From NCBI GenBank assembly GCA_031424795.1, contig JANPIC010000026.1, forward strand, positions 1 through 24,951: a stretch of DNA of 24,951 nucleotides. The letters run 5' to 3'. A program made the translations under genes and the position numbers. Numbering within the stretch: the first letter of the stretch is position 1; each line of letters starts with the position of its first letter. Origin of the DNA: Aalborgiella sp031424795 (GTDB lineage: Bacteria > Pseudomonadota > Gammaproteobacteria > Burkholderiales > Burkholderiaceae_C). Positions 1-6,009 of this stretch are shown in pieces. Below the pieces are notes generated by a model. The model searched no databases, had not been told where the DNA came from, and was given only the letters and a program-made list of their open reading frames with translations.

Positions 1-423
1 GCCCCGGTAATAGGCCATTCTGGGGAAGGCTTGGCTGGTGATCTTCAAATACGGGTAGCTTTTATCATCCCGAAACAAGATGTTGTACTTCGGGTTCAGC
101 GTCTTGATCAGGTTGTTTTCCAGCAGCAGCGCCTCCGCCTCAGAGCGCACCACCGTCGTCTCCATCCGCACAATCTTGCTCACCATATGCCCCGTGCGCG
201 TGCCGCCGTGGTCTTTTTGGAAGTAACTGCTCACCCGCCGCTTCAGGTGAATCGCCTTGCCCACATAAAGCAAATCATCATTCGCATCAAAATACCGATA
301 CACCCCAGGCAGCGCCGGCAGCGCGGCGACTTCCGCTAACAACGCGTCAGAATGCGGCTTTGCAACAATCGGCAAACCAGTGATTTCGTCGATATTGGGT
401 GGTAATTGAGGTTGAATATCCAT
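1..423 (-). CDS. uvrC: UvrABC excinuclease subunit C, N-terminal part (runs off left edge)
   Basis: UvrC makes the dual incisions around bulky DNA lesions in nucleotide excision repair, together with UvrA and UvrB. The reverse strand reads openly from an ATG at 423 to the window edge, 141 codons. The N-terminal GIY-YIG nuclease domain is visible: LPALPGVYRYFDANDDLLYVG near residues 35-55, then KAIHLKRRVSSYF and later EALLLENNLIKTLNPKYN, all standard UvrC positions. The rest of the gene (about 450 or more residues, with the UVR and endonuclease domains) lies outside the window. No strong ribosome binding site precedes the ATG. A dispersed repeat copy (446-490) lies just upstream and may contribute to the 5' region. 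Confidence 0.93.
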   Translation of the reverse strand, partial: MDIQPQLPPNIDEITGLPIVAKPHSDALLAEVAALPALPGVYRYFDANDDLLYVGKAIHLKRRVSSYFQKDHGGTRTGHMVSKIVRMETTVVRSEAEALLLENNLIKTLNPKYNILFRDDKSYPYLKITSQAFPRMAYYRG

Positions 424-445
424 TATTCAGAGATACTTATGGCTA

Positions 446-490
446 TAGCCGGCGTATTTATTGCCTAAAGCGCTATGAAATAAATAGCTA
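446..490 (-). repeat. Dispersed AATAAATACGCCGGCTA repeat, copy 1
   Basis: Reverse-oriented copy of the window-wide repeat. Read on the minus strand it holds TTTAGGCAATAAATACGCCGGCTA as two overlapping blocks, preceded by an AT-rich TAGCTATTT part. It fills the gap between the uvrC start and the end of the DUF5615 gene, and its last bases overlap the end of that gene. Confidence 0.75.
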
Positions 491-826
491 ATTATAAACA
501 ATTTCTACGAAATCGAGATTTTCACTCAGTAAAACTTGCTCAATTAATAGCTGGTTTGTTATCAATGTGTTCAGTGTCGCTGCACGGTTGAGGTTTGGCG
601 TACGCAGTCTAATAAGTTTAGGCGGTGCGCCTTTGATTAAGGACAGATCAAGAAAATCGACGTCACGGCTGACAATGACGAAAGCGTTCTTTTTAGCGTA
701 CTCCCAAATCTCGGCATCGGTAGCCGATTGAAGCCCCAACAAAACAACTTGCGAGCTTTCAGGATAACTTTGCTGAAGAAAAGGGACGATTCGTCTGGAA
801 AGGTTTTCGTCAAGGAGAAGCTTCAT
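488..826 (-). CDS. DUF5615 PIN-like toxin of a toxin-antitoxin pair
   Basis: A 112-residue protein of the DUF5615/Mut7-C-like PIN family, the usual partner of DUF433 proteins. These are treated as putative ribonuclease toxins. The N-terminus MKLLLDENLSRRI carries the typical early acidic residues (D6, E7), and VIVSRDVDFLDLS carries the second acidic cluster, matching the PIN-like active-site layout. The ATG at 826 overlaps the end of the upstream DUF433 gene by 4 bases, so translation is probably coupled. The length is normal, and no truncation is seen. The toxic activity itself is inferred from family and context. Confidence 0.85.
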   Translation of the reverse strand: MKLLLDENLSRRIVPFLQQSYPESSQVVLLGLQSATDAEIWEYAKKNAFVIVSRDVDFLDLSLIKGAPPKLIRLRTPNLNRAATLNTLITNQLLIEQVLLSENLDFVEIVYN

Positions 827-1041
827 GCCGCAATCAAAGCTGAGAATTGCCGCTCACGGTCGGCTGCAAAGCCCAATACGGCCAAAATGTCATCCAACTC
901 TAGCTCGGGGAAATCTTCCAAAATTTCAGCCTGCGACATACCTGATGAGAGCATGGACAAAACGTCGTACACCGTGATACGCAAACCACGAATACAGGGC
1001 TTACCACCGCGTTTCCCGGGTTCCAAAGATATTCTTTGCAT
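823..1041 (-). CDS. DUF433 antitoxin-like protein
   Basis: A 72-residue DUF433 protein, normally the antitoxin and DNA-binding partner of a DUF5615 toxin. The sequence MQRISLEPGKRGGKPCIRGLRITVYDVL is the family signature, followed by a predicted helix-turn-helix-like part (SSGMSQAEILEDFPELELDDILAVL). I chose the ATG at 1041 because AGGAG lies about 10 bases upstream and the family starts there. An in-frame ATG at 1074 would add 11 residues with no homology. A 9-base inverted repeat at 1088-1112 lies 47 bases upstream and could be the autoregulatory operator. It overlaps the toxin gene by 4 bases (two-gene operon). Confidence 0.85.
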   Translation of the reverse strand: MQRISLEPGKRGGKPCIRGLRITVYDVLSMLSSGMSQAEILEDFPELELDDILAVLGFAADRERQFSALIAA

Positions 1042-1087
1042 GGTCACGGCTCCTAAGGGTTGAAATTCATTCAAATTTTACGCGATA

Positions 1088-1112
1088 TGCTGATTTTCTG
1101 GGCAAATCAGCA
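1088..1112. promoter_or_regulatory. Inverted repeat upstream of the DUF433/DUF5615 operon
   Basis: TGCTGATTT (1088-1096) and AAATCAGCA (1104-1112) form a perfect 9-base inverted repeat around a 7-base centre. It sits just upstream of the antitoxin start, where toxin-antitoxin operators are usually found. There is no T-run on either side, so a terminator is unlikely. Operator function is inference. Confidence 0.45.
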
Positions 1113-1178
1113 CTTACAAAGCGAACTGCATTTGTCATCCTTCGAAAAATATAAAAAATTAAGGTTTAATCAGCAGAC

Positions 1179-1688
1179 ATGCACCAGCAGCTCAATACCG
1201 ACCAATCCAAAGCCACCCAGCGCGAGCGCCTGACCCAACTCACCGCGCCTGTGGCAGGCACCGTGCAGCAACTGGCTATCCACACCGCAGGCGGCGTCGT
1301 CACCTCCGCCCAGCCTTTGATGATCATCGTGCCTGATGAAGCCGGTGTCACTGCCGAAGTCACCCTAGAAAACAAAGACATCGGCTTCGTCAGCGCCGGC
1401 CAGCGTGCCGCCATCAAGTTTGAAACCTTCCCCTACACCAAGTACGGCACCGTGCCCGCCAGTGTTAAGTTTGTATCCGCAGACGGCCTGCAAGACGACA
1501 AACGCGGCTCCATCTTCCCCGCCACCTTAACCCTTGACGCCAACCAAATGAACATAGACGGCAAAGCTATCCGCCTGTCGCCGGGGATGAACGTCACCGC
1601 AGAGATCAAAACCGGGCAACGGCGGGTGATTGAGTATTTGCTCAGCCCTGTGCAGCGGGCGGGTAGTGAGAGTTTGAGGGAAAGATAA
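1179..1688 (+). pseudogene. HlyD-family type I secretion adaptor, C-terminal remnant
   Basis: The 169 codons match only the C-terminal third of HlyD-type membrane fusion proteins of type I secretion. The lipoyl/beta-barrel junction is visible as LTQLTAPVAGTVQQLAIHT, followed by GGVVTSAQPLMIIVP, ENKDIGFVSAGQ, KFETFPYTKYGTV and the terminal SPGMNVTAEIKTGQRRVIEYLLSP. Full-length relatives have about 430-480 residues with an N-terminal membrane helix and a coiled coil; both are absent. An in-frame TAA lies at 1167-1169, directly upstream of the first ATG, so the gene cannot extend further. No ABC transporter or TolC gene is nearby. This is best read as a decayed copy. Translation is possible but the product could not span the membrane. 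Confidence 0.85.
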
Positions 1689-1739
1689 TATGGAAATGAA
1701 ATCGATAAATTTCACGAATTTAACCAATATATATGCTTA

Positions 1740-1782
1740 TAGCCGTTGTATCTACAGGTTAAATAGCTATTGTATTTATAGC
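1740..1782 (-). repeat. Dispersed repeat, copy 2 (diverged)
   Basis: Runs from TAGCCGTTGTATCTACAGG through AATAGCTATTGTATTTATAGC. It has the same length and block order as copy 5 (9672-9716), with the TAGCC...TAGCTATT...TTTATAGC skeleton kept and about ten substitutions. The CGCCGGC core is degraded to CCGTTG, so this is an old copy. Confidence 0.55.
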
Positions 1783-1835
1783 TGTTTTTCAACTTTTTAG
1801 TAAAAATTAATTCTGACATTGTTTAAGGATCGTTT

Positions 1836-1964
1836 ATGGCGTTAGCTTTCTCAATTTTTTTTGGTGTTGTTGCGTATGAATTGCATAAAGCTAAAAAGCA
1901 TGGCTTTGCAATATTTTTTGATGTGCTTGCTGTTTTGTTAATACTAATATCTTGGAGTGTCTAA
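1836..1964 (+). CDS. Small hydrophobic protein of 42 residues, function unknown
   Basis: A short ORF starting MALAFSIFFGVVAYELHKAK and ending VLAVLLILISWSV. It has two hydrophobic stretches (about residues 2-14 and 25-41) separated by a basic, lysine-rich link, so it would be a two-helix membrane peptide. A good ribosome binding site (AAGGA) lies about 6 bases before the ATG. Its TAA is immediately followed by the ATG of the next ORF at 1965, which suggests the two are translated together. The local sequence is clearly more AT-rich than the flanks. I do not recognise a family. It could belong to a degraded secretion or bacteriocin locus with the HlyD remnant, but this is only context. Confidence 0.5.
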   Translation: MALAFSIFFGVVAYELHKAKKHGFAIFFDVLAVLLILISWSV

Positions 1965-2315
1965 ATGTCAATTCTATCGAGTCCAATATGGCGTGCGAAA
2001 AGTTTTATAACTCAAGTCAATCCTGCTAATTCCCCAACTCTTTGGAGTTTTGATGGTAATGGTTTTGCGAGTCCATCGGATGGACGACCTATTACAGCAC
2101 CCGAGCAGGCTTGGATGGATGATTACAACGCGCAAAGAGCTTTAATGAATGAAGCAACTCGCCGGGCGATTGAAGATTTTATGCGTAGGAGATTTCCTTT
2201 GGGGATGTGTCCTAACGCTATTTCTCCCCTCCTAGGCACTCTGCCTGACCCCCTAATCCGCACCACAGTCCGCAGAACAACGGGGTCAGGTCTTGCCTCT
2301 TGCCTTTTAATCTAA
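1965..2315 (+). CDS. Unrecognised 116-residue protein whose tail reads into a REP palindrome
   Basis: The ORF begins at the base after the stop of the 42-residue ORF. Residues 1-90 look like real protein: an aromatic N-terminal part (TLWSFDGNGFASPSDGRPITAPEQAWMDDYNAQ) and then a charged helix (ATRRAIEDFMRRRF). The last 24 or so residues (from about LPDPLIRTT) are encoded by the palindrome at 2244-2290 that fronts the transposase. The original C-terminus has probably been replaced when the RAYT element arrived, and the gene is likely truncated. The family is not recognised. Codon use is AT-rich, like its small upstream partner, and unlike the surrounding genes, which hints at foreign origin. 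Confidence 0.45.
   Translation: MSILSSPIWRAKSFITQVNPANSPTLWSFDGNGFASPSDGRPITAPEQAWMDDYNAQRALMNEATRRAIEDFMRRRFPLGMCPNAISPLLGTLPDPLIRTTVRRTTGSGLASCLLI
2244..2290. repeat. REP-like palindrome at the left side of the RAYT gene
   Basis: CCTGACCCC (2244-2252) and GGGGTCAGG (2282-2290) form a perfect 9-base inverted repeat with a 29-base loop. The following TCTTGCCTCTTGCC continues the GGGTCAGGTCTTGC motif that I know from regions in front of this class of RAYT genes. It ends 35 bases before the transposase ATG. No matching right-hand palindrome follows the transposase part, because earP coding begins at once. Confidence 0.7.
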
Positions 2316-3192
2316 AATACCCCCCATGTCCAGACCCCTACGTATTGAATTCCCCGGTGCTGTATACCACGTGACTTCGCGGGGGGACAGGCGGGAGGCT
2401 ATTTTTGAGGATGATGTAGACCGCTCTGCCCTGCTGGAGGTGCTGGCGCAGGCACTGGATAGGTTTGAGGCGTATGCACTGGCTTGGTGTTTGATGGGCA
2501 ACCATTACCATTTTGTGATTCATACACAGCAAGCCAATTTGTCGCTACTCATGCGGCACATCAACGGGGTTTATACCCAGCGCTTTAACAAACGGCACAA
2601 CAAGGTGGGGCATTTGTTTCAAGGCCGGTTCAAAGCGGTCTTGGTGGACAAAGACAGCTATATGCTGGAAGTATGCCGCTATGTAGATTTGAACCCCGTG
2701 CGCGCGGGCATGGTGGACGAGCCTGGCGATTGGCCTTGGTCAAGCTATTTGGCGCATAGCGGACAGGCAAGCCCACCTGCATGGCTGGATACGTCGGCAA
2801 TTTGGGGTTATTTGCTGGGAAGTGATGTCAAAAACGCCGCTGATGCCAAGCAAGCTGCCGACATGTACAAAGCGCTGGTAACGGCTGGCAGAGACGTGAA
2901 GCTGTGGGACGAGGCGCTGCGGCAGCAGGTGTTTTTAGGTGACGAGCATTTTGTGCAACGTATGCAAGATTTGGCTAGCAATGCCCGCATCAGCACCAAA
3001 GAAACCCCGAAAACCCAGCGAGCAGCACCGCACACAGTGGCACACTGGCTGGAGATTTGTGAATCACGCGAGGAGGCGATTGTCAGAGCGTACCGTGAAT
3101 CTAAGTTGTCCATGACGGCGATTGCGCAGGCGCTGGGCTTGTCGGTGTCGCGAATCAGCCGAATTTTGGCTAAGGAAGCATCGAGGAAACAG
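2244..3192 (+). mobile_element. RAYT (REP-associated Y1 transposase) element lacking its right end
   Basis: This covers the left REP-like palindrome and the transposase-coding part (codons 1-289) up to the junction with earP. RAYT genes are usually single-copy, IS200-like domesticated transposases flanked by REP hairpins on both sides. Here only the left flank is present, and the ORF runs on into earP with no stop. The right boundary is set at the codon before the EarP-type tryptophan (W290). Confidence 0.7.
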
Positions 3193-4425
3193 TGGGATAT
3201 CTTCTGCAACGTCGTCGATAACTTCGGCGATATTGGGGTTTGCTGGCGGCTGGCTTGTAACTTGGCGGCGCGGGGCAAAACCGTGCGGCTGTGGGTGGAT
3301 GATGTGTCGCCGCTGGCTTGGATGGCGCCTGGCGGCTATCCAAATGTTGCGGTGATGGACTGCAGCAATGGCGCAGCTATCCTTCCGAAAACCGAACTTG
3401 GCGACGTGCTGGTCGATACGTTTGACTGTGAATTTGCTATTAATTTAATAGCTAATCAGGCAATAAATACGCCGGCTAATTTCCAATTAGCCCCCCTAAA
3501 ATCAACTATTCAACCCCTTTGGCTGAATTTGGAGTATTTGACGGCAGAAAGCTTTGCCGAACGTGCCCACACCCTGCCCTACGTGCACCACAGCGGTGCT
3601 GCGCAGGGCTGGAGGCAGCGGTATTTTTATCCGGGGTTTAACGAGCTAACGGGTGGTTTGCTGCGCGAAACAGATTTGTTTGATCGGCAAAAGGCGTTTG
3701 ACCGAGGGGCTTGGTTGAATCGACTTTTAGAGCAAAACAACGCAGCAGAGCCTTCATTCCCGCGCAGGCGGGAATCCATGACCGCTGCTGTGGATTCCCG
3801 CCTGCGCGAGAATGACAGGAATAAGGATATCGACAACACGCGTTTCATTTCGCTCTTCTGCTACGAGCCCGCCGCTTTGGAAGCATTGATCGACCAACTC
3901 GCAGCAAGCAAAATCCAAACTTGCTTGCTCGTCACCTATGGGCGTGCTACAACCGCTGTAAAAGCCCTTTTAGAGCATAAAAAACGACTTCAGCCGACGT
4001 ATTTATTGTCTAAGCAGCTATCAATTTTATATCTTCCACAGCTCACACAAATCGATTTTGACCACCTGCTGTGGAGCTGTAACCTGAATTTTGTGCGTGG
4101 CGAAGACTCTTTGGTACGCGCCATTTGGGCGGGCAAACCCTTTATTTGGCAGATTTACCCGCAGCATGATGGCGCACACAACGCCAAGCTGGACGCGTTT
4201 TTGCAGATGATGGACGCGCCAGCGTCGCTCAAAGCCGCGCATATTGCTTGGAATGCGTCTGCGGCAGAAGTCAAAGCCGACCCAGATTTGCCCAGCTTCC
4301 CGCAACTTGACCTGCCGACTTGCCTACCCATTTGGAGTAAAAGTGCTCAAAATTTAAGCAATAAACTGCGTTTACAAGCTGATTTGGCATCCTGCCTTGT
4401 CGCTTTTGCAGAGAAAAACGGCTAA
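2326..4425 (+). CDS. earP: Fusion of REP-associated tyrosine transposase (1-289) with EF-P arginine rhamnosyltransferase EarP (290-699)
   Basis: One open frame of 699 residues. Residues 1-289 are a near full-length Y1 transposase: the N-terminal RPLRIEFPGAVYHVTSRG, the HUH motif H60-Y61-H62 in MGNHYHFVIH, the candidate nucleophile Y83 in GVYTQRFNKRHN, DLNPVRAGMV, and a C-terminal helix-turn-helix (MTAIAQALGLSVSRISRI). From W290 it is EarP, which transfers rhamnose from dTDP-rhamnose to an EF-P arginine: WDIFCNVVDNFGDIGVCWRLA, WLNLEYLTAE, YFYPGF, TGGLLRE and the C-terminal FVRGEDSLVRAIWAGKPFIWQIYPQ are all present. EarP alone is usually near 380 residues; here it is 410 because repeats are read in frame at about 371-386, 477-497 and 556-569. 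No ATG lies at the junction; an internal TTG at 3166 could start EarP but has no clear ribosome binding site. efp follows 65 bases downstream, the expected partner. Confidence 0.85.
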   Translation: MSRPLRIEFPGAVYHVTSRGDRREAIFEDDVDRSALLEVLAQALDRFEAYALAWCLMGNHYHFVIHTQQANLSLLMRHINGVYTQRFNKRHNKVGHLFQGRFKAVLVDKDSYMLEVCRYVDLNPVRAGMVDEPGDWPWSSYLAHSGQASPPAWLDTSAIWGYLLGSDVKNAADAKQAADMYKALVTAGRDVKLWDEALRQQVFLGDEHFVQRMQDLASNARISTKETPKTQRAAPHTVAHWLEICESREEAIVRAYRESKLSMTAIAQALGLSVSRISRILAKEASRKQWDIFCNVVDNFGDIGVCWRLACNLAARGKTVRLWVDDVSPLAWMAPGGYPNVAVMDCSNGAAILPKTELGDVLVDTFDCEFAINLIANQAINTPANFQLAPLKSTIQPLWLNLEYLTAESFAERAHTLPYVHHSGAAQGWRQRYFYPGFNELTGGLLRETDLFDRQKAFDRGAWLNRLLEQNNAAEPSFPRRRESMTAAVDSRLRENDRNKDIDNTRFISLFCYEPAALEALIDQLAASKIQTCLLVTYGRATTAVKALLEHKKRLQPTYLLSKQLSILYLPQLTQIDFDHLLWSCNLNFVRGEDSLVRAIWAGKPFIWQIYPQHDGAHNAKLDAFLQMMDAPASLKAAHIAWNASAAEVKADPDLPSFPQLDLPTCLPIWSKSAQNLSNKLRLQADLASCLVAFAEKNG
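3437..3479 (+). repeat. Dispersed repeat, copy 3, translated inside EarP
   Basis: CTATTAATTTAATAGCT followed by AATCAGGCAATAAATACG and CCGGCTAA. It differs at only 4 of 43 positions from the intergenic copy at 18544-18586. It is read in frame as about AINLIANQAINTPAN (residues 371-385) between the conserved VDTFDCEF and PLWLNLEYL segments, where the Neisseria EarP has a loop about 12 residues shorter. Confidence 0.8.
3754..3815. repeat. REP palindrome of the ATTCCCGC type, translated inside EarP
   Basis: The left arm (3754-3778) and right arm (3791-3815) are 25 bases each, complementary at 24 of 25 positions, with a 12-base loop. The core is ATTCCCGCGCAGGCGGGAAT, a REP type common in beta- and gammaproteobacteria. 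It is read in frame as SFPRRRESMTAAVDSRLREN (residues 477-496) without a stop or frameshift. Confidence 0.9.
3992..4032 (-). repeat. Dispersed repeat, copy 4, translated inside EarP
   Basis: AGCCGACGTATTTATTG then TCTAAGCAGCTATCAATTTTATAT, the reverse orientation of copy 3, with single substitutions in the core (CGACG for CGGCG, GTC for GCC). It is translated as about PTYLLSKQLSILY (residues 557-569), partly overlapping a segment that aligns with a conserved strand before the VPQQDFDQLL-type motif of other EarP proteins. Confidence 0.7.
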
Positions 4426-4490
4426 AATCATAGGCTAACTTCGATTCATTCGAATAAATTTCACTCACAGAACCGTTAAGAAGTACCACT

Positions 4491-5051
4491 ATGGCATTGA
4501 AAATCGCTCAAGAAATCCGCGCAGGCAACGTCGTTATGCACGGCAAGGACCCTATGATCGTCCTGAAAACCGAATACGCTCGCGGTGGCCGTGGTGCGGC
4601 AACGGTGCGTATGAAGCTGAAAAGCCTGATCGGCACCTTCAACACCGAGCAAGTGTTCCGCGCTGACGACAAATTTGACCAAATCGTTTTGGACAAAAAA
4701 GAGTGCACTTACTCGTACTTCGCAGAGCCTATGTACGTGTGCATGGACACGGAGTACAACCAATACGAAGTCGAAGCCGAAAACATGGGCGACGCGCTGA
4801 ACTACCTGGAAGACGGCATGGAGCTGGAAGTGGTGTTCTACGAAGGCAAAGCCATCTCCGTTGAAGTTCCAACCAGCGTGCAACGCGTGATCGAGTGGAC
4901 CGAGCCGGCCGTCAAAGGCGACACATCCGGCAAAGTGCTGAAGCCAGCCAAATTGGCCACAGGCTTTGAAATCGGCGTGCCAATTTTCGTGGCGCAGGGC
5001 GACATGGTTGAGATTGATACGCGTACTGGTGAATACCGTAAGCGTGTTTAA
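4491..5051 (+). CDS. efp: Translation elongation factor P
   Basis: EF-P enters ribosomes stalled at consecutive prolines and speeds peptide bond formation. The 186-residue length is normal and all three domains are present: the N-terminal KOW-like domain, a middle OB fold (DKKECTYSYFAEPMYVCMDTEYNQYEVE) and a C-terminal OB fold with PAVKGDTSGKVLKPAKLATG and GDMVEIDTRTGEYRKRV. The modified loop reads TEYARGGRGAA, with R34 equivalent to Arg32 of Neisseria and Pseudomonas EF-P. This marks it as an EarP substrate rather than an EpmA (lysine) substrate. The ATG at 4491 has AAGAAG upstream. It lies directly downstream of earP on the same strand and ends in a strong terminator at 5071-5097. Confidence 0.97.
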   Translation: MALKIAQEIRAGNVVMHGKDPMIVLKTEYARGGRGAATVRMKLKSLIGTFNTEQVFRADDKFDQIVLDKKECTYSYFAEPMYVCMDTEYNQYEVEAENMGDALNYLEDGMELEVVFYEGKAISVEVPTSVQRVIEWTEPAVKGDTSGKVLKPAKLATGFEIGVPIFVAQGDMVEIDTRTGEYRKRV

Positions 5052-5070
5052 GCTTTAAATACGAACGAGA

Positions 5071-5097
5071 AAGGCTCCTTTGGGAGCCTTTTTTGTT
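5071..5097 (+). terminator. Intrinsic terminator after efp
   Basis: AAGGCTCC (5071-5078) pairs with GGAGCCTT (5083-5090) around a TTTG loop, followed by TTTTGTT. It begins 19 bases after the efp stop, so the earP-efp transcript ends here and the next gene should have its own promoter. Confidence 0.9.
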
Positions 5098-5124
5098 GCT
5101 CTCTATTTCAAGCACAATAGCATC

Positions 5125-5991
5125 ATGCAAAACACACAAGACCTCCATGTTTCCCGCCTCGCCAACGCTTGGGCTGAACTACAACAGCATGCCAATGAAG
5201 GCACGCCATTAGAGCCGGACGCTTATCGCTTAGCTTTCGCAGACCCTGAATTTTTGCTGCGCCGCGAGACGCGGGGCTTGCGTATTCAGCTGGAGATGCT
5301 AAAACCTGAGTTAGAGATGCAGGCGCAAGGCATTGAAAGCACTATCGTCGTGTTTGGCAGCGCACGCTTTGCTGCACCAAAAGATGCCTTGAAATCGGAA
5401 CAAGAGGCGATGGCATCGGGCGATGCGAATGCGATAGTGCTTGCCGCACAAAAGATGCGGAATGCACAGTATTACGACCAGGCACGGCAATTTGCACGCT
5501 TGGTGGCGGGCTATGGCGCGCGTAAACCGCCTAAAGATCGTTTGTACATCTGCACCGGTGGTGGCCCTGGCATCATGGAAGCGGCCAACCGTGGGGCACA
5601 CGATTTGGGTGCGCTGACGGTGGGTTTGAACATTGCCCTGCCGCATGAGCAAAGCGGCAACCCTTATGTATCGCCATCACTGAACTTCAAATTCCACTAC
5701 TTTGCATTGCGCAAAATGCACTTTATGATGCGCGCCAAGGCTTTGGTCGCCTTTCCTGGCGGCATGGGCACGATGGACGAGTTGTTTGAAGTTCTAACCT
5801 TGGTGCAAACCCGCAAAGCCAAACCCGTGCCTATTGTTTTGTTTGGCACAGACTACTGGAAGCGTTTGATCAACTTTGATGTGATGGTGGAAGAAGGCAC
5901 GATTTCAAAAGAAGATTTGGCACTTTTCACCTACACCGACGACCCGCAGGTGGCTTGGGACACGATCAAAGCATTTTACAAACTAGATTAA
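5125..5991 (+). CDS. LOG-family protein (cytokinin riboside 5'-monophosphate phosphoribohydrolase type, long form)
   Basis: A Rossmann-fold protein of 288 residues of the LOG/TIGR00730 group, often mislabelled lysine decarboxylase. Such enzymes cleave the N-glycosidic bond of nucleoside monophosphates; the true bacterial substrate of the long form is uncertain. Family signatures are STIVVFGSARF, the nucleotide-binding ICTGGGPGIMEAANRGAHD and the catalytic PGGMGTMDELFEVLTLVQT. The N-terminal 80 residues are a helical extension typical of the long form. I start at the ATG at 5125: an upstream ATG at 5080 would lie inside the efp terminator hairpin. The ribosome binding site is weak. It is convergent with the MFS gene, 18 bases apart, with no obvious terminator between them. 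Confidence 0.88.
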   Translation: MQNTQDLHVSRLANAWAELQQHANEGTPLEPDAYRLAFADPEFLLRRETRGLRIQLEMLKPELEMQAQGIESTIVVFGSARFAAPKDALKSEQEAMASGDANAIVLAAQKMRNAQYYDQARQFARLVAGYGARKPPKDRLYICTGGGPGIMEAANRGAHDLGALTVGLNIALPHEQSGNPYVSPSLNFKFHYFALRKMHFMMRAKALVAFPGGMGTMDELFEVLTLVQTRKAKPVPIVLFGTDYWKRLINFDVMVEEGTISKEDLALFTYTDDPQVAWDTIKAFYKLD

Positions 5992-6009
5992 ATTCAGGTA
6001 ATTTTTTTC

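Noticed and set aside
31..339. A plus-strand open frame of about 100 codons
   Set aside because: It is the antisense shadow of uvrC. The minus strand encodes clear GIY-YIG motifs, while the plus frame has none and is rich in histidine and arginine, as antisense frames often are.
4476..4883. A 135-codon minus-strand frame opposite efp
   Set aside because: It is a shadow of the highly conserved efp gene, with no motif, no ribosome binding site and an antisense-like composition.
5080..5124. An upstream ATG for the LOG-family gene
   Set aside because: It lies in the efp terminator hairpin and would add 15 residues without family support. The ATG at 5125 matches the family length.
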